Origin: Pseudomonas canadensis
Lineage (GTDB): Bacteria; Pseudomonadota; Gammaproteobacteria; Pseudomonadales; Pseudomonadaceae
Direction of reading: 5' to 3'
DNA: 64,000 bases
Assembly (NCBI RefSeq): GCF_000503215.1
Contig: NZ_KI628539.1
Span: forward strand, 1,011,138-1,075,137
Shown here: positions 25,958-34,392 of the stretch, one piece after another
Position numbering within the stretch: position 1 is the stretch's first letter
Layout: every line of letters starts with the position of its first letter
Program-made: the position numbers and the translations under genes
The notes under the pieces: generated by a model
Told to the model about the DNA's origin: nothing
Databases searched by the model: none
What the model saw: only the letters and a program-made list of their open reading frames with translations

Positions 25958-27088
25958 ATGAAAAAAATGAAAGTTGTCACGGTTGTGGGGACGCGCCCTG
26001 AAATCATTCGCCTGTCGCGGGTGATAGCCAAGCTTGACGAGCACTGTGAACACATCCTGGTGCATACCGGGCAGAACTACGATTACGAATTGAACGAGAT
26101 TTTTTTCCAGGATCTTGGCATTCGCAAGCCTGACCATTTTCTCAACGCTGCCGGCGCAAGTGGTGCGCAAACGATCGGCAACGTGATCATTGCGGTGGAT
26201 CAGGTGCTGGAGGACGTGAAGCCCGAAGCCCTCCTGATCCTCGGTGACACCAACAGCTGCATGGCTGTGATTCCGGCCAAGCGCCGCAAGATCCCGACAT
26301 TTCACATGGAAGCCGGCAATCGCTGTTTTGACATGCGCGTGCCTGAAGAAATCAATCGCCGCATCGTTGATCACACCGCTGACATCAACCTGACCTACAG
26401 CAGCATTGCGCGTGATTATCTGTTGAGCGAAGGGCTGCCGCCGGACAGGGTGATCAAGACGGGCAGTCCTATGTTTGAAGTGCTCAATTACTACCGCGAT
26501 GGCATCGAGGCCTCGGATGTACTGGAGCGGCTTGGCCTGGAGGCCGGCAAGTTTTTCGTCGTGAGTGCGCATCGCGAAGAGAATATCGATTCCGACAAGA
26601 ACTTCCTCAAGTTGGTCGAAGTGTTGAACACCGTCGCTGCCCATTACGACTTGCCGGTGATCGTAACCACTCACCCTCGTACGCAAAAGCGCGTCGATGC
26701 CATGGGTGTGAAGTTCCACAAGAATGTGCAATTGCTCAAGCCGTTGGGGTTCAAGGATTACAATAAGTTGCAACTGACAGCCAAAGCGGTGCTGTCGGAC
26801 AGCGGCACCATCAACGAAGAGTCATCGATTCTCAATTTCCCCGCGCTGAATCTGCGAGAAGCCCATGAGCGGCCGGAAGGGATGGAAGAGGCGGCTGTCA
26901 TGATGGTCGGCCTGGAGGTCGAGCGTGCCATGCAAGGCTTGCAGCTTCTGGAAAACCAGGCATCGGGGCAAGAGCGGACGCTACGGCTTGTCGCCGATTA
27001 CAGCATGCCCAATGTCGCTGAAAAGGTCGTGCGGATTATCCATAGCTACCGTGACTACGTCATGCGCACCGTATGGAAGCAATATTGA
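25958..27088 (+). CDS. wbjD: UDP-N-acetyl sugar 2-epimerase (FnlC/WbjD family)
   Basis: Non-hydrolysing UDP-GlcNAc 2-epimerase-like protein of 376 residues. The N-terminal VVGTRPEIIRLSRVI and later HTGQNYDYELNEIFF, AGNRCFDMRVPEEINRR and SAHREENID are family landmarks. In the FnlABC set it epimerises C2 to give UDP-L-FucNAc. It is 68 bases downstream of wbjC and abuts the next gene. The position strongly favours the FucNAc role over ManNAc formation. Confidence 0.92.
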   Translation: MKKMKVVTVVGTRPEIIRLSRVIAKLDEHCEHILVHTGQNYDYELNEIFFQDLGIRKPDHFLNAAGASGAQTIGNVIIAVDQVLEDVKPEALLILGDTNSCMAVIPAKRRKIPTFHMEAGNRCFDMRVPEEINRRIVDHTADINLTYSSIARDYLLSEGLPPDRVIKTGSPMFEVLNYYRDGIEASDVLERLGLEAGKFFVVSAHREENIDSDKNFLKLVEVLNTVAAHYDLPVIVTTHPRTQKRVDAMGVKFHKNVQLLKPLGFKDYNKLQLTAKAVLSDSGTINEESSILNFPALNLREAHERPEGMEEAAVMMVGLEVERAMQGLQLLENQASGQERTLRLVADYSMPNVAEKVVRIIHSYRDYVMRTVWKQY

Positions 27089-28354
27089 TTGGACAGGCTC
27101 TCCCAGGAAAAGCCACTCAAGATATTGGTGGTGACCCAATACTTTTGGCCCGAAAACATGCGCATCAACAACATGGTCGAAGGCTTTGTCGCCAAAGGCC
27201 ATGAGGTGACGGTGCTCACCGGCTTGCCTAATTATCCGGAAGGGCAGGTCTTTGCTGATTTTCGGCGTGATCCCACGCAGTTCTCCAGTTATCGGGGGGC
27301 TCGCGTTATCCGAGTGCCGATGCTGGCGCGAGGCAAGGGCAACTTCACGCTGGCCATGAATTACCTCTCGTTTTTCAGCAGTGCCTCTATCGTTGGCAGT
27401 TACAAACTGCGCGGCCAGTCGTTCGATTCGATCTTTGTATATGGTGTGTCGCCAATCATGGGGGCAATCCCAGCCCTGGTGCTGGGTCGCTTGAAAAAGG
27501 CCCCGGTGTTCATCTGGGTACTGGACCTGTGGCCGGAAAGTCTCAGGGCGGTGGGGGTTATCGAAAGCCCTCGGCTGCTTAGACTGGTTGGCAAGGTGGT
27601 CTCCTGGATCTACAACCGTACCGATTACTTGCTGTTGCAGTCACGTTCGTTCGACGAGAACGTCAAGCAATACTGCACGCGTGCGATGGGCACAGATCGG
27701 TTGGTGTATTTCCCCAGCTGGGCCGAGGATGATTTTTCGGGGGAGGTGCAAGCGCCTTCTGAGCTGCTGCAGCGCGACGATACGGTGTTTACGATCCTCT
27801 TTGCCGGCAACATTGGTGACGCGCAGGATTTTCCAGCGATCATGGCGGCAGTCAATGCGGTCAAGGCGGACCTGCCTGTGCGCTGGGTGATTGTGGGGGA
27901 TGGCCGGGCCAGTCAATGGCTGACCAAGCATGTGGCGGAGAACCGAATGGATAACGTCCTGCTGCTCGGAAGGCATCCGCTGGAAAAAATGCCGGCACTG
28001 TTCGCCGCTGCGGACGCTTTGTTGGTGTCGTTGAGGACTAATGACGTTTTCGAGAAAACCATCCCGGGTAAGGTCCAGGCTTATCTGGCATCGGGAAAAC
28101 CCGTGATTGCCATGATTGACGGCGAGGCGGCCAACGTTGTTGCCGGGTCGGGAGCTGGCATGGTGTGTGGTTCTGGCGATGCCCTGGGACTCGCGAATAT
28201 TGTGCGCACCATGGGGGCGTTGCCCAAGCCCGAGCTCGAGAGTATGGGCTTGTTGGGCAGACGTTATTATCTTGAGCATTTTTCCAAGGAGACCTTGTTC
28301 GACCGTCTTGAGGCGCTTTTCCGGAAGGCTACCCTGAGGCGCAACGAAAAATGA
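27089..28354 (+). CDS. wbuB: Glycosyltransferase, GT4 type (WbuB-like, probable L-FucNAc transferase)
   Basis: GT-B enzyme of 421 residues. The N-terminal donor/acceptor domain starts KILVVTQYFWPENMRINN, and the C-terminal GT4 region has FAGNIGDAQDF and GKVQAYLASGKPVIAMIDGE. The start codon is apparently TTG directly after the wbjD stop, with GGAAG upstream. In the L-FucNAc clusters of E. coli O26 and P. aeruginosa O11, the gene after FnlC is the FucNAc transferase, so the same role is inferred here, adding L-FucNAc to the first lipid-linked sugar at the cytoplasmic face. Confidence 0.8.
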   Translation: MDRLSQEKPLKILVVTQYFWPENMRINNMVEGFVAKGHEVTVLTGLPNYPEGQVFADFRRDPTQFSSYRGARVIRVPMLARGKGNFTLAMNYLSFFSSASIVGSYKLRGQSFDSIFVYGVSPIMGAIPALVLGRLKKAPVFIWVLDLWPESLRAVGVIESPRLLRLVGKVVSWIYNRTDYLLLQSRSFDENVKQYCTRAMGTDRLVYFPSWAEDDFSGEVQAPSELLQRDDTVFTILFAGNIGDAQDFPAIMAAVNAVKADLPVRWVIVGDGRASQWLTKHVAENRMDNVLLLGRHPLEKMPALFAAADALLVSLRTNDVFEKTIPGKVQAYLASGKPVIAMIDGEAANVVAGSGAGMVCGSGDALGLANIVRTMGALPKPELESMGLLGRRYYLEHFSKETLFDRLEALFRKATLRRNEK

Positions 28355-28483
28355 CCGCAAGCCTTCATTCATCGATGCCGTTCCTGGCTGTGCTGCCTGA
28401 ACGATGTCGAGTACCAGGCAGTGCCGACCAGTGATGAACGCTGAACCCTTTTGCCCGCATCTGTTTCAGGAACTGTTTCCTAC

Positions 28484-29497
28484 ATGACCATTTGGTTGGT
28501 GTTTTCCGCGGTGCTTTCAGCATCGCTTCTATTGACTTGGGTCCTACGCCGTTATGCCTTGTCGCGTAGTTTGATGGACATTCCCAATGGCCGCAGTTCG
28601 CACTCTGTACCGACGCCACGAGGTGGTGGTGTCGCAATCGTACTGACGTACCTGGTGACGTTGGTGCTGGTGGCGTTTGCTGGTTGGGTCAGTTGGAGTG
28701 CCGCATTGCCATTATTGGGGGCTGGGGCGTTGATCGCGGTCGTTGGTTTTCTCGACGATCATGGTCATATCGCAGCACGCTGGCGTCTATTGGCCCACTT
28801 TGGCGCAGCCCTCTGGGCGTTGCTCTGGATGGGAGGGCTTCCCACGATCAGCCTCGTCGGCGTTGAGGTGGACCTTGGCTGGTTGGGTCACGTACTGGCA
28901 GCCTTGTATCTGGTCTGGATGCTGAATTTGTACAACTTCATGGACGGTATTGACGGCATTGCTAGCATTGAGGCCGTGTGCGCTTGTGCTGGCGCATGCC
29001 TGGTGTACTGGCTGACAGGTCATGAAAACCTCATGATTGCACCGATGCTGTTAGCGGTCGCGGTGCTTGGGTTTTTATACTGGAACTTCCCTCCTGCCCG
29101 CATTTTCATGGGCGATGCTGGGAGTGGCTTCCTGGGGGTAGTGATTGGCATCCTGTCGCTTCAGGCTGCGTGGGCGGCACCTGAGATGCTTTGGGTCTGG
29201 TTGATTTTGCTGGGTGTATTCATCGTTGATGCGACCTTCACCCTGGGGCGACGCCTGTTGCGCGGAGACAAGGTGTATGAAGCGCATCGAAGTCATGCCT
29301 ATCAATATGCATCACGCCTGGCGGGGCGTCATTTGCCGGTTACGCTGACGGTGATGGCTATCAATCTGTTGTGGTTGTTGCCCATCGCGCTCTTTGTCGG
29401 CCTAGGGTTTGACGGCGTTCTGGGCTTGATGGTGGCCTATATTCCATTGGTGTTGCTCGCGATTAAGTTTCATGCGGGTGAGCTTGAAAAAGCGTGA
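28484..29497 (+). CDS. wbpL: Undecaprenyl-phosphate sugar-1-phosphate transferase (WbpL/WecA family)
   Basis: Polytopic membrane protein of 337 residues from ATG 28484 (AGGAA upstream); a TTG 33 bases earlier is a less likely start. Family motifs are DIPNGRSSHSVPTPRGGG near residue 30, NLYNFMDGIDG, FMGDAGSGFLG and the C-terminal HRSHAYQ basic loop. It starts each O-antigen unit by moving a HexNAc-1-phosphate onto undecaprenyl phosphate. In Pseudomonas WbpL accepts FucNAc/QuiNAc or GlcNAc donors and stands beside wbpM, as here. The 129 bases before it are non-coding. Confidence 0.92.
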   Translation: MTIWLVFSAVLSASLLLTWVLRRYALSRSLMDIPNGRSSHSVPTPRGGGVAIVLTYLVTLVLVAFAGWVSWSAALPLLGAGALIAVVGFLDDHGHIAARWRLLAHFGAALWALLWMGGLPTISLVGVEVDLGWLGHVLAALYLVWMLNLYNFMDGIDGIASIEAVCACAGACLVYWLTGHENLMIAPMLLAVAVLGFLYWNFPPARIFMGDAGSGFLGVVIGILSLQAAWAAPEMLWVWLILLGVFIVDATFTLGRRLLRGDKVYEAHRSHAYQYASRLAGRHLPVTLTVMAINLLWLLPIALFVGLGFDGVLGLMVAYIPLVLLAIKFHAGELEKA

Positions 29498-29594
29498 TAA
29501 TTGATGGGCAATGGAGATTCAAGGGGTTGTTGCACACTCACATGACTGTCATTTTTTTGCTGGCAGTGCTAGGGACTGAGGTATAAAAGGGTTT

Positions 29595-31589
29595 ATGGAT
29601 AGTTTACGTACCCGGTTGGTGGGCTTGCCGCGCAGGCATAAACGTTTCTTGCAAGTGGCGACCGACATCGTTCTGGTATGGACGGCGTTGTGGTTGGCAT
29701 TTGTTGTGCGCCTGGGGTTTGATGACCTCAACAACCCCTTTGTAGTCCATTTGTGGCTGTTTCTCAGTGCGCCGGTGATTGCCATCCCGCTTTTTATCCA
29801 CTTTGGCATGTACCGGGCAGTGATGCGTTATTTCGGCAATGATGCGCTGATTGCAATCATCAAGGCCGTCAGCCTCTCCGCATTGTTGCTGGCTCTGGTG
29901 GTGTATTTGTACAGCAATCATCAGACGGTGGTGCCCCGTTCAATCGTATTCAACTATTGGTGGCTGAGCATGGTCATCATTGGCGGCTTGCGCTTGGCGA
30001 TGCGTCAATACTTTCAGGGGGACTGGTTTACCGCCGCGCAGCATGTGCCTTTCACCAGTCGTGATGATGGCCTTATCAAGGTGGCTATCTACGGGGCCGG
30101 GGCGGCGGGCAATCAATTGGTAGCGGCCTTGCGCATGGGCCGGGTGATGCGTCCGGTGGCTTTTATCGATGACGACAGCGGCATCTCGGATCGCATCATC
30201 TCAGGGCTGAAGGTCTACAAGCCTAAGCGCATCCAGCAGATGATCGATGAGACCGGTGCTGAAGAGCTGCTGCTGGCAATACCGTCATCCACACGATCTC
30301 GCCGTAGAGAAATACTGGGTTATCTGGAAGGATACCCGTTGCATGTGCGCAGTGTTCCCGGATTCATGGACCTGGCCAGTGGTCGAGTCAAAGTCGATGA
30401 TATCCAGGAAGTGGACATCGCCGACCTGCTCGGTAGAGATCCCGTACCTGCGCAGCCTGAGTTGCTGGAGCGATGCATCAAGCACCGTGTAGTGCTGGTT
30501 TCCGGTGCGGGCGGTTCGATTGGATCGGAACTTTGTCGTCAGATCCTCACGCTGGAACCCACCAGCCTATTGTTGTTCGATCATAGTGAGTACAACCTTT
30601 ATTGCATCCTGTCCGAACTTGAACAGCGTGTTGAATCAGAGTCGTTGAATGTAACGCTGCTGCCGATCCTTGGTTCGGTGCGACATCCCGGCAAGCTTTT
30701 GGAGGTTATGAATACCTGGTCAGTCGATACGGTTTACCATGCAGCAGCCTACAAGCACGTACCCATGGTGGAGCACAATATTGCCGAGGGTATTCTTAAT
30801 AATGTGATCGGCACCCTCAATACCGCGCAGGCTGCACTGCAGGCAGGTGTCGAGAACTTCGTGCTCATTTCGACCGACAAGGCTGTGCGGCCAACCAACG
30901 TGATGGGCAGCACCAAGCGGCTGGCGGAGCTTGTATTACAAGCTTTGAGCAAGGAGTTGGCGCCGAGGTTGTTTGGTGATGCGTCAAATATCTCGCGGGT
31001 CAATAAAACCCGTTTCACCATGGTTCGATTTGGTAACGTGCTGGGCTCGTCAGGTTCGGTTATCCCGTTGTTCCATAAGCAGATCCAGGCGGGTGGGCCG
31101 CTGACGGTGACCCACCCGAAAATAACCCGCTATTTCATGACGATACCTGAAGCGGCGCAGTTGGTTATCCAGGCGGGTTCGATGGGGCAGGGGGGAGATG
31201 TCTTCGTGCTCGATATGGGCGAGCCTGTGAAAATCGTGGAGCTTGCCGAAAAGATGATTCACTTATCAGGCCTGAGTATCCGCTCCGAGAAAAACCCGCA
31301 CGGAGATATCCTGATCAATTTCAGTGGGCTGCGTCCGGGTGAAAAGCTCTATGAAGAGTTGTTGATTGGCGACAACGTCGCTGCCACGAGTCATCCGATG
31401 ATCATGCGAGCCAATGAGGAACTCTTGGACTGGGAAGTGCTCAAGGGCCGGTTGCAAGGCTTGTTGGCGGCTGTTGAGGAGGGGGATTTTTCGCTCGTCA
31501 GGCAGCTGTTGAAAGACACCGTCAGCGGCTACGCCCCAGAGGGTGAGATCGTTGACTGGGTGCACATTCAGCGACACCGCGAAGTCTGA
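29595..31589 (+). CDS. wbpM: Membrane-anchored UDP-GlcNAc 4,6-dehydratase
   Basis: This 664-residue protein has about four N-terminal membrane helices (residues 15-115), a first Rossmann-like domain (YGAGAAGNQLVAAL, near 165), and a C-terminal dehydratase domain (VSGAGGSIGSELCRQIL, near 300). The active-site stretch STDKAVRPTNVMGSTKRLAE has Met and Lys in the WbpM arrangement instead of Tyr-Lys. WbpM makes the UDP-4-keto-6-deoxy-GlcNAc precursor of D-QuiNAc/D-FucNAc in B-band O-antigens. A matching 4-reductase (WbpV/WbpK type) is not evident in this window. Confidence 0.93.
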   Translation: MDSLRTRLVGLPRRHKRFLQVATDIVLVWTALWLAFVVRLGFDDLNNPFVVHLWLFLSAPVIAIPLFIHFGMYRAVMRYFGNDALIAIIKAVSLSALLLALVVYLYSNHQTVVPRSIVFNYWWLSMVIIGGLRLAMRQYFQGDWFTAAQHVPFTSRDDGLIKVAIYGAGAAGNQLVAALRMGRVMRPVAFIDDDSGISDRIISGLKVYKPKRIQQMIDETGAEELLLAIPSSTRSRRREILGYLEGYPLHVRSVPGFMDLASGRVKVDDIQEVDIADLLGRDPVPAQPELLERCIKHRVVLVSGAGGSIGSELCRQILTLEPTSLLLFDHSEYNLYCILSELEQRVESESLNVTLLPILGSVRHPGKLLEVMNTWSVDTVYHAAAYKHVPMVEHNIAEGILNNVIGTLNTAQAALQAGVENFVLISTDKAVRPTNVMGSTKRLAELVLQALSKELAPRLFGDASNISRVNKTRFTMVRFGNVLGSSGSVIPLFHKQIQAGGPLTVTHPKITRYFMTIPEAAQLVIQAGSMGQGGDVFVLDMGEPVKIVELAEKMIHLSGLSIRSEKNPHGDILINFSGLRPGEKLYEELLIGDNVAATSHPMIMRANEELLDWEVLKGRLQGLLAAVEEGDFSLVRQLLKDTVSGYAPEGEIVDWVHIQRHREV

Positions 31590-31602
31590 TCAGCGCATTG
31601 CC

Positions 31603-31636
31603 GCTCTGATGGACCTGTTTGCCGGTTCATCAGAGC
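31603..31636. repeat. Long hairpin between the two convergent O-antigen operons
   Basis: GCTCTGATG (31603-31611) pairs with CATCAGAGC (31628-31636), and the inner GACC/GGTT extends the stem to about 13 pairs with an 8-base loop. It lies exactly between the wbpM stop and the stop of the opposing operon. There is no T-tract on either side, so it is not a standard intrinsic terminator, but it may act on both converging transcripts. Confidence 0.55.
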
Positions 31637-31654
31637 TCGCAATAGGGCCTTGTA

Positions 31655-32872
31655 TTAGAGCTTCCAGAGCTTCTTGTTCAGCCTGAAGCTCGAGAGGTAG
31701 ACAAACAGTCTCGATATGTTCATGAACCGGTTGGGGCCTACAACGTAAAGAATCCCCTTTAGCACTGAGTTAATGATCTGGAGCTTTCCAGAGTGAGTTT
31801 GCGCATCACCAAACCCGGCCGGTTTGTATTGTCCGCCCGCCTCGAACAAGAAGTTCTTCCTGGCAAAAGTATAAACGGGGCCGCTGGCATCAAAAGGGTC
31901 ATGGCCGGCAGGTAACTCATCCAGCACGCTGGCGTAGGCCCTTCTCAGCGTAGGCGATATGTATTTTCCATCGCTCATGTAATCAAATGCATAGGCGGCG
32001 CTGGAAGGGAAGGATGAGAAGTTGGAGAGTCGTTCCTTGTAATAGAAACTGACTTCCTGAAGGTCCTCACGTTGTTTCTCTCTTCCCGCAAATGCACGCT
32101 TGCTCAACAGTGCCGGGTTCTTCTCATCAAACGAACTGAAGTGGAAGAAAACCAATGGGCACTCCCCGTTTACCGTATAGCCACCCTGGCCGTCAGGCGA
32201 GAGGGTTCGCTCATGGCTATTCCAAAAAGCTACGTTGTAGCCAAGATTGAACGATACGTGCAGGGTCGGGAAGAAGCAGGGAGCAATACTGACCCATTTC
32301 TGATCAGTCGAAAGTCCGAATTGAGTTTCGAAATAGCAGTGCTCCAAGCAGCGCTCATTCCACCACTGAAGAAACCGTATGCCTTCTGAGGTATTGGAAA
32401 CTGCGTAGAAGCCTAGGTTGAAGGAGCCGAAGCGCAGCATCCCGATATCACCTTCAACATGAGGCGTGACGTAGTGGGGCGTTAGAATGATGTCGCGCGT
32501 GTCGAGCTCGCCCCATAAACCATCGAGGCGGCTGAACACGCAGGTATCCGGGTCCAGGAACACCACCTTATCGTGCTGCTCAAGGAGCTTTAAGGTGATC
32601 CAGGGCTTGAGGCTGGTACTGAACTCGACGATGTCGTATTTGAAGGCGTAGTGCCGGACGTCAGCCAATCCGATCTCTTCAACCCAATAGAACTCTGCCA
32701 GGTCGGTCGGGAGGTCCATTTCGACCTTACGATCAAAAATATAGATCTTCAGTTTCGGCTGGTCGAATTTTACCAATGACTCGGCCAACACCAGCGCCTT
32801 TGATAAGTAAGCCAGGTTGCACACGGTAAAAATGGCTGAGCGCTCGCCGGTCATGCCTTTTTCATCAGTCAC
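31655..32872 (-). CDS. Putative glycosyltransferase with GT-A fold (DxD motif)
   Basis: This 405-residue protein is the last gene of the minus-strand O-antigen operon. The start is probably GTG 32872 with TAGGAA 9 bases before; an ATG at 32854 has a worse site. The N-terminal IFTVCNLAYLSKALVLAES and the acid motif FLDPDTCVFS (near residue 105) look like GT8-type or related nucleotide-sugar transferases. The C-terminal 150 residues have no domain I recognise and end in a basic, hydrophobic segment. It overlaps the preceding gene by 8 bases. It probably adds one sugar of the repeat unit; donor unknown. Confidence 0.65.
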   Translation of the reverse strand: MTDEKGMTGERSAIFTVCNLAYLSKALVLAESLVKFDQPKLKIYIFDRKVEMDLPTDLAEFYWVEEIGLADVRHYAFKYDIVEFSTSLKPWITLKLLEQHDKVVFLDPDTCVFSRLDGLWGELDTRDIILTPHYVTPHVEGDIGMLRFGSFNLGFYAVSNTSEGIRFLQWWNERCLEHCYFETQFGLSTDQKWVSIAPCFFPTLHVSFNLGYNVAFWNSHERTLSPDGQGGYTVNGECPLVFFHFSSFDEKNPALLSKRAFAGREKQREDLQEVSFYYKERLSNFSSFPSSAAYAFDYMSDGKYISPTLRRAYASVLDELPAGHDPFDASGPVYTFARKNFLFEAGGQYKPAGFGDAQTHSGKLQIINSVLKGILYVVGPNRFMNISRLFVYLSSFRLNKKLWKL

Positions 32873-33662
32873 GTTTAAAAATTCCTAATGTAATGATTAC
32901 CCTGACGAGGATCTGAGAGGCGCAATAGAGCGTCAGTAATCTTGTTATTCTGAGCGCGAAGCCAACCTGGCGGCTCTTGAGCGCAGAAAAAATAAGTTTG
33001 AGATTCGACGAAACAGTGTCTTTTATTCTAGAACCTGAATACGCCCGCATTGAATACGTACGACCCGCGATGCGATAGCGACTATCAGCCTGCTCCGTGA
33101 CATGATCGAACCCCGGTGTGGCACCACAGGCGCCAATGCGATAGCCCTTATTTAACGAGTCCAAACACAGCTTATAATCCACACTGTCAACGAAATAGCT
33201 GCAGTCCATCCAGTCAAGGGCTTTGAGTTTGTCCAGGAAATAAAGGCTGCCACTGTTAATCAGTAAAGGCACATCCTGTACCTGAGCATTTCCGCCGGCT
33301 TTGAAGGCGATTGCGCTGAACTCGCTGTATGCGTCGCTGTTGTCGGCATAGTTATTCTCTATGTAAGACAGTGTTTCGCTGCTGAATCCGGTGTCCTGAT
33401 CAAAAAACAGAAGTGCTGAGTGGCCCTGTTGATAGGCATTGGCACACACTGTTGAAATGCCGATGCCCAATCCCAGATTTTTGCCACAGGTAAAATAGTG
33501 GATGCGCGGGTCAAGCTCCGCGAGTTCTCGCACGTTGGTAACGTCAGGTGAGTTGTCGAATACGTAGACTTCAAATCCATCCGACGACGTTAATTCGAGC
33601 CTACGCAATAACTCAGCACCTGCGTGATAGACAACAATACCTACTGCAATCTTACGCGTCAT
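32865..33662 (-). CDS. GT2 glycosyltransferase (rhamnosyltransferase-like)
   Basis: The ATG at 33662 (MTRKIAVGIVVYH, 265 residues) has an AAAGG site; a longer in-frame start at 33692 is less likely. The GT-A fold is shown by VYVFDNSPDV, the NLGLGIGI segment and the metal-binding FFDQDTGFS. C-terminally there is a basic, partly hydrophobic tail. This sub-family is often called rhamnosyltransferase, but no rhamnose synthesis genes are present here, so another deoxy sugar such as the CDP-activated branched sugar could be the donor (inference). Confidence 0.75.
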   Translation of the reverse strand: MTRKIAVGIVVYHAGAELLRRLELTSSDGFEVYVFDNSPDVTNVRELAELDPRIHYFTCGKNLGLGIGISTVCANAYQQGHSALLFFDQDTGFSSETLSYIENNYADNSDAYSEFSAIAFKAGGNAQVQDVPLLINSGSLYFLDKLKALDWMDCSYFVDSVDYKLCLDSLNKGYRIGACGATPGFDHVTEQADSRYRIAGRTYSMRAYSGSRIKDTVSSNLKLIFSALKSRQVGFALRITRLLTLYCASQILVRVIITLGIFKRD

Positions 33663-33704
33663 GCCATGCCTTTGATGTGTGGAGCCGCCCATGCTGAGTC
33701 ACGT

Positions 33705-34349
33705 TTAAACATTTAACCATTTGCTCTCTTTATCGCTCCAGACTTTCACTACCCTGGCAGGGCAGCCCACGGCAATGACGTTACTGGGGATATCTTTGGC
33801 GACAACGCTGTTGGCGCCGATGATCGCCCCATCGCCGATAGAGGTGTTCGGCAGTACGACGACATTGTCCCCGATCCATACATTATCGCCAATGGTCACG
33901 GGGCCGCTGCTGGCCAGTTTTCGTTCAAAAGGTGTTTCGTAGGGGCTGGATTGGTTTTCCCCCGAGTAGTCGCCGTGGGAGTGGTCGGTGATGTGAATCT
34001 TGCTGCCCATCAAGACATTGCGGCCAATCGTTATTCTGTTGCAGCACGCTATATGCAAATGGTCGCTGGCGGAAAAGTTCTCACCAATGTCGACCTGCGG
34101 CTGATACATGAACTTGAGGTATTGAGAGACCGCGTGCAGCCAGAGCCCTTCACCTACTCTGAAATTATTACCCAGCGTGATGTGTTCCAGGCCAAAGACC
34201 TTGGGCGCACGACCAAGATAGGCACGTTTCCCGGGGGCAGGGAGCGCTCTGAGGTGAATAAAGGCTCGCCATACAAACAGAAATTGCCCGATCACCATGG
34301 GGACGATGAAGACGTGATGTTGCTTAAGTTTTTTAAAAAAATAGGACAC
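33705..34349 (-). CDS. Hexapeptide-repeat acyltransferase (probable sugar O-acetyltransferase)
   Basis: Left-handed beta-helix acetyltransferase of 214 residues. Many hexapeptide repeats are visible (ITLGNNFRVGEG, ITIGRNVLMGSK, VTIGDNVWIGDNVVVLP, IGDGAIIGANSVV). The loop HITDHSHGDYS carries the usual catalytic histidine region of the WcaF/maltose-acetyltransferase group. The start appears to be GTG 34349 with a weak ribosome site. It lies among glycosyltransferase genes, so it probably decorates an O-antigen sugar with an acetyl group. Confidence 0.8.
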   Translation of the reverse strand: MSYFFKKLKQHHVFIVPMVIGQFLFVWRAFIHLRALPAPGKRAYLGRAPKVFGLEHITLGNNFRVGEGLWLHAVSQYLKFMYQPQVDIGENFSASDHLHIACCNRITIGRNVLMGSKIHITDHSHGDYSGENQSSPYETPFERKLASSGPVTIGDNVWIGDNVVVLPNTSIGDGAIIGANSVVAKDIPSNVIAVGCPARVVKVWSDKESKWLNV

Positions 34350-34392
34350 CGCGGTCTACTCGTGTTGGCGTGTGTAAACAGGTGGAAGCAAA

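Noticed and set aside
25958..27088. Plain WecB UDP-GlcNAc 2-epimerase
   Set aside because: It follows FnlA- and FnlB-type genes in the fixed FucNAc order, so the FnlC/WbjD role is more likely.
29570..29594. TATAAA before wbpM as a promoter -10 box
   Set aside because: It lies so close to the ATG that transcription would begin at or after the start codon, and no -35 is at the right distance.
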